Shown here piece by piece: positions 61,791 to 64,000 of a stretch of 64,000 nt of DNA (within the stretch, counting starts at the first letter, position 1; each line of letters begins with the position of its first letter). The position numbers and the translations under genes are program-made. Origin of the DNA: Sinimarinibacterium sp. NLF-5-8. Its GTDB lineage: Bacteria > Pseudomonadota > Gammaproteobacteria > Nevskiales > Nevskiaceae. Location of the stretch: contig NZ_CP048030.1 in NCBI RefSeq assembly GCF_010092425.1, positions 1,933,501-1,997,500 on the forward strand. The letters are read 5' to 3'. The notes beneath the pieces are model-generated. The model was not told where the DNA came from. It saw only the letters and a list, made by a program, of their open reading frames with translations, and did not search any database.

Positions 61791-62606
61791 ATGACTTCAG
61801 TCATTGCCTTTATCGGGGGCGGCAACATGGCCGCCAGTTTGCTCGGCGGCCTGCGCGCCGCCCAGCATCCCGCCAGCCACTTGCGGGTGGCCGAGCTCGA
61901 TGGCGCACGCCGCGACTGGCTCCAGCAAACTTTTGGCGTGCCTGCCTTCAGCCAGGCTGCCGACGCGGTGGCCGATGCCGACGCCGTGGTACTGGCGGTC
62001 AAGCCCCAGCAGATGCACCAGGCACTGCAAGGCCTGACGCTGCGCGAAGGTTGCACCGTGATCTCGATCGCCGCAGGGCTGAGCGTATCGACGCTGCGCC
62101 GCTGGCTGGGCGATCACGCTCACATCATCCGCACCATGCCCAACACCCCGGCACTGCTCGGCGCTGGCATCAGCGGCCTGTTCGCCCCCGCCGGAACCCC
62201 GCAAGCCGCGCGCGATGTGGCCCACCATGTGCTCAGTGCCGCCGGGCAATGCGTGTGGGTGAAAACCGAAGCGCAGATCGACGCGGTAACAGCCGTCTCC
62301 GGTTCCGGGCCAGCGTATTTCTTCCTGCTCACCGAGGCGATGCGCGAGGCCGGAACCGCACTGGGACTGGACGCCGAAACCGCCGCCAGACTGGCCAAAT
62401 ACACGCTGATCGGCGCGGCCAGAATGGCCGACGGGGATGTGGACGTGGCCGAACTGCGCGCGCGCGTCACCTCCAAGGGCGGCACCACTTTTGCTGCCCT
62501 TCAGACGTTTGAAGACGGCGGCTTTCACACCCTCACCGGCGCGGCGCTGGCCGCCGCCGCCGCGCGCGCCGCAGAACTCGGCCAACTGCTGGACAAGGAT
62601 TCCTGA
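61791..62606 (+). CDS. proC: Pyrroline-5-carboxylate reductase
   Basis: A 271-aa enzyme that reduces P5C to proline. AFIGGGNMAASLLGGL is the NADPH loop and VTAVSGSGPAYFFLLTEAM the catalytic signature; RVTSKGGTTFAAL ends the core. ATG 61791 is preferred; an upstream ATG at 61743 would add 16 unrelated residues. It is followed by yggT after three bases. Confidence 0.95.
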   Translation: MTSVIAFIGGGNMAASLLGGLRAAQHPASHLRVAELDGARRDWLQQTFGVPAFSQAADAVADADAVVLAVKPQQMHQALQGLTLREGCTVISIAAGLSVSTLRRWLGDHAHIIRTMPNTPALLGAGISGLFAPAGTPQAARDVAHHVLSAAGQCVWVKTEAQIDAVTAVSGSGPAYFFLLTEAMREAGTALGLDAETAARLAKYTLIGAARMADGDVDVAELRARVTSKGGTTFAALQTFEDGGFHTLTGAALAAAAARAAELGQLLDKDS

Positions 62607-62609
62607 CTC

Positions 62610-63167
62610 ATGGGCGCCAACGCATCCAACGCACTGCTGTTTTTGATCTCCACCCTGTTCGATCTGCTGCTGTGGGCCTACCTGCTGCGGATCCTGCTGC
62701 AAGTGGTGCGCGCAGATTTTTACAACCCGATCTCGCAGGCCATCTGGAAACTCACCCGCTACCCCGCCGACTGGCTGCGCGGCAGCATTCCCAGCTTTGG
62801 CAACCTCAATCTGGGCGTGACCCTGTTTGCCTACGCCCTGGCGGTGCTTTATGTCTACGTCGTCATCGGCTTGCTGGGCTTCACCATCCAGCCGCTGCCA
62901 GCGCTCTGGTTTGGCCTGCTCAAGCTGCTGGCGCTGACGCTGGGGCTGTACACGTTCAGCCTGTTTGTCCAGGCGATCCTGTCGTGGATGGGGCCGGGCG
63001 TGAACAACCCCGCCAGCAATATCCTGTGGAGTCTCAACGAGCCGCTGCTGCGACCCGTGCGGCGGATCATCCCGCCGCTGTCGGGGCTCGATCTGTCGCC
63101 GCTGGTGATGATCCTGCTGCTGCAGGTCATCAGCCGCCTGTTGCCGCTGCCGGGCATTTTCCGTTGA
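62610..63167 (+). CDS. yggT: YggT family inner-membrane protein
   Basis: A 185-aa protein with two YggT repeats, each a helix pair and a conserved [16 protein letters not shown] or [16 protein letters not shown] motif. It lies between proC and metX, as in pseudomonads. Probably a membrane-integrity or ion-related role; function not established. Confidence 0.9.
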   Translation: MGANASNALLFLISTLFDLLLWAYLLRILLQVVRADFYNPISQAIWKLTRYPADWLRGSIPSFGNLNLGVTLFAYALAVLYVYVVIGLLGFTIQPLPALWFGLLKLLALTLGLYTFSLFVQAILSWMGPGVNNPASNILWSLNEPLLRPVRRIIPPLSGLDLSPLVMILLLQVISRLLPLPGIFR

Positions 63168-63171
63168 CGCC

Positions 63172-64000
63172 ATGAATACAGATTTTTCGGCTGCCGACTC
63201 GGTCGGGCTGGTCACTCCGTCCCGTATCCTCATCAATCGCGCGCTGACGCTCGACTGTGGCCGCACCCTGCCGCAACACGAGCTGATGGTCGAAACCTAC
63301 GGCACCCTCAATGCTGCGCACAGCAACGCCGTGCTGGTTTGCCATGCCCTGTCCGGCGATCATCACGCGGCGGGCTACCACCACCCGGACGATCGCAAAC
63401 CCGGCTGGTGGGACAACTGCATCGGCCCCGGCAAGCCGATCGACACCCACCGTTTTTTTGTTGTTTCGCTGAACAATCTCGGCGGCTGCCAGGGTTCCAG
63501 CGGCCCCAGCAGCATCAATCCCGAAACCGGCAAGCCCTATGGCCCGGATTTTCCGCTGCTGACGGTGCGCGACTGGGTGCGTTCGCAGGCCCTGCTGGCC
63601 GATCATCTGGGGATTGAGCAATGGGCCGCGATCGTCGGCGGCAGCCTGGGCGGCATGCAGGTCATGCAATGGGCGATCGACCTGCCCGCGCGCGTGCGCC
63701 ACGCCGTGGTGATTGCCTCGGCGCCCAAGCTTTCGGCGCAAAACATCGCGTTCAACGAAATCGCGCGGCAGGCGATCCTGTCCGATCCGGACTTTCATGG
63801 CGGCCATTTTTACGACCATGACGTCATCCCCACGCGCGGTCTCAAACTGGCGCGGATGCTCGGCCACATCACCTATCTGTCTGATGAGGCCATGCGCGCC
63901 AAATTTGGCCGCGTCCAGCGCGCGCACCAGCTCGGCTTCAATTTTGAGGTGGAGTTCGAGGTCGAAAGCTATCTGCGCTATCAGGGGCAATCGTTCGTCA
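63172..64000 (+). CDS. metX: Homoserine O-acyltransferase, C-terminus outside the window
   Basis: The visible 276 residues are an alpha/beta-hydrolase acyltransferase that activates homoserine for methionine synthesis. The nucleophile Ser is in [25 protein letters not shown] and [12 protein letters not shown] are family signatures. Whether acetyl- or succinyl-CoA is used is not decided here; the catalytic Asp and His lie beyond the edge. ATG 63172 is four bases after the yggT stop, so the genes are probably cotranscribed. Confidence 0.93.
   Translation, partial: MNTDFSAADSVGLVTPSRILINRALTLDCGRTLPQHELMVETYGTLNAAHSNAVLVCHALSGDHHAAGYHHPDDRKPGWWDNCIGPGKPIDTHRFFVVSLNNLGGCQGSSGPSSINPETGKPYGPDFPLLTVRDWVRSQALLADHLGIEQWAAIVGGSLGGMQVMQWAIDLPARVRHAVVIASAPKLSAQNIAFNEIARQAILSDPDFHGGHFYDHDVIPTRGLKLARMLGHITYLSDEAMRAKFGRVQRAHQLGFNFEVEFEVESYLRYQGQSFV

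Noticed and set aside
1-64000. tRNA, rRNA or riboswitch genes
   Set aside because: None recognised by eye; small RNAs could have been missed without a covariance search.

Overview
The window is chromosomal DNA from a high-GC gammaproteobacterium. The right end has the order hemY-hemX-hemD-hemC-algR-algZ facing argH, then ilvA, proC, yggT and metX, which is a Pseudomonas/Xanthomonas-type backbone. The rest carries aerobic steroid and isoprenoid catabolism, and a wax-ester synthase suggests a Nevskiales/Solimonas-like organism, although no rRNA is present to prove it. GCGCGC tracts are strikingly dense through most of the sequence, in genes and between them.

Layout. Positions 1-7.3 kb: minus-strand five-subunit operon with acetophenone-carboxylase order, preceded by a 31-codon leader ORF. 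7.5-12.2 kb: FadL-type porin, flavocytochrome c sulfide-dehydrogenase-like pair, an unknown protein and an MBL-fold lipoprotein. 12.2-18.5 kb: steroid nucleus block (KstD, HsaA-like hydroxylase, KshA, ketosteroid isomerase with Tyr14/Asp38, LuxR regulator). 18.7-22.7 kb: DUF445 pseudogene, WS/DGAT, a 4 x 123-bp tandem repeat, an SDR lacking the catalytic Tyr, and a Gly-rich membrane protein. 22.7-28.5 kb: TonB receptor, SGNH lipoprotein, outer-membrane lipoprotein-sorting-like protein and an HSL-type esterase. 28.5-39.6 kb: atu-type acyclic-isoprenoid cluster with a split biotin carboxylase/BCCP subunit, an internal TetR gene and three matching 17-bp operators. 39.9-44.6 kb: hydrolase, thiolase-fold plus DUF35 pair (Ltp2-aldolase-like), and a Tat-exported flavoprotein with its cytochrome c.

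The most unusual region is about 44.6-49.5 kb. It is poor in GCGCGC and holds an integron cassette array without an integrase. Four good attC sites and one decayed attC separate, on the minus strand, a tautomerase, a reversed 77-aa ORF, a DUF6998-type gene split by a 1302-bp IS3-family element with a 3-bp target duplication, a C39-like protease and a complete subclass B1 metallo-beta-lactamase homologue. A Phd/ParE-type toxin-antitoxin pair with a frameshifted antitoxin lies at the far end, and an attI-like edge lies next to truD. In each cassette I checked, the attC left core is complementary to the cassette's own first bases.

Functionally, the catabolic genes would take up hydrophobic terpenoid or steroid substrates (FadL), attack rings (KSI, KstD, KshA, HsaA), shorten branched side chains (atu genes, thiolase-fold/DUF35 pair), carboxylate a ketone (apc-like operon) and store carbon (WS/DGAT). 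The right end is heme, arginine, isoleucine, proline and methionine housekeeping.
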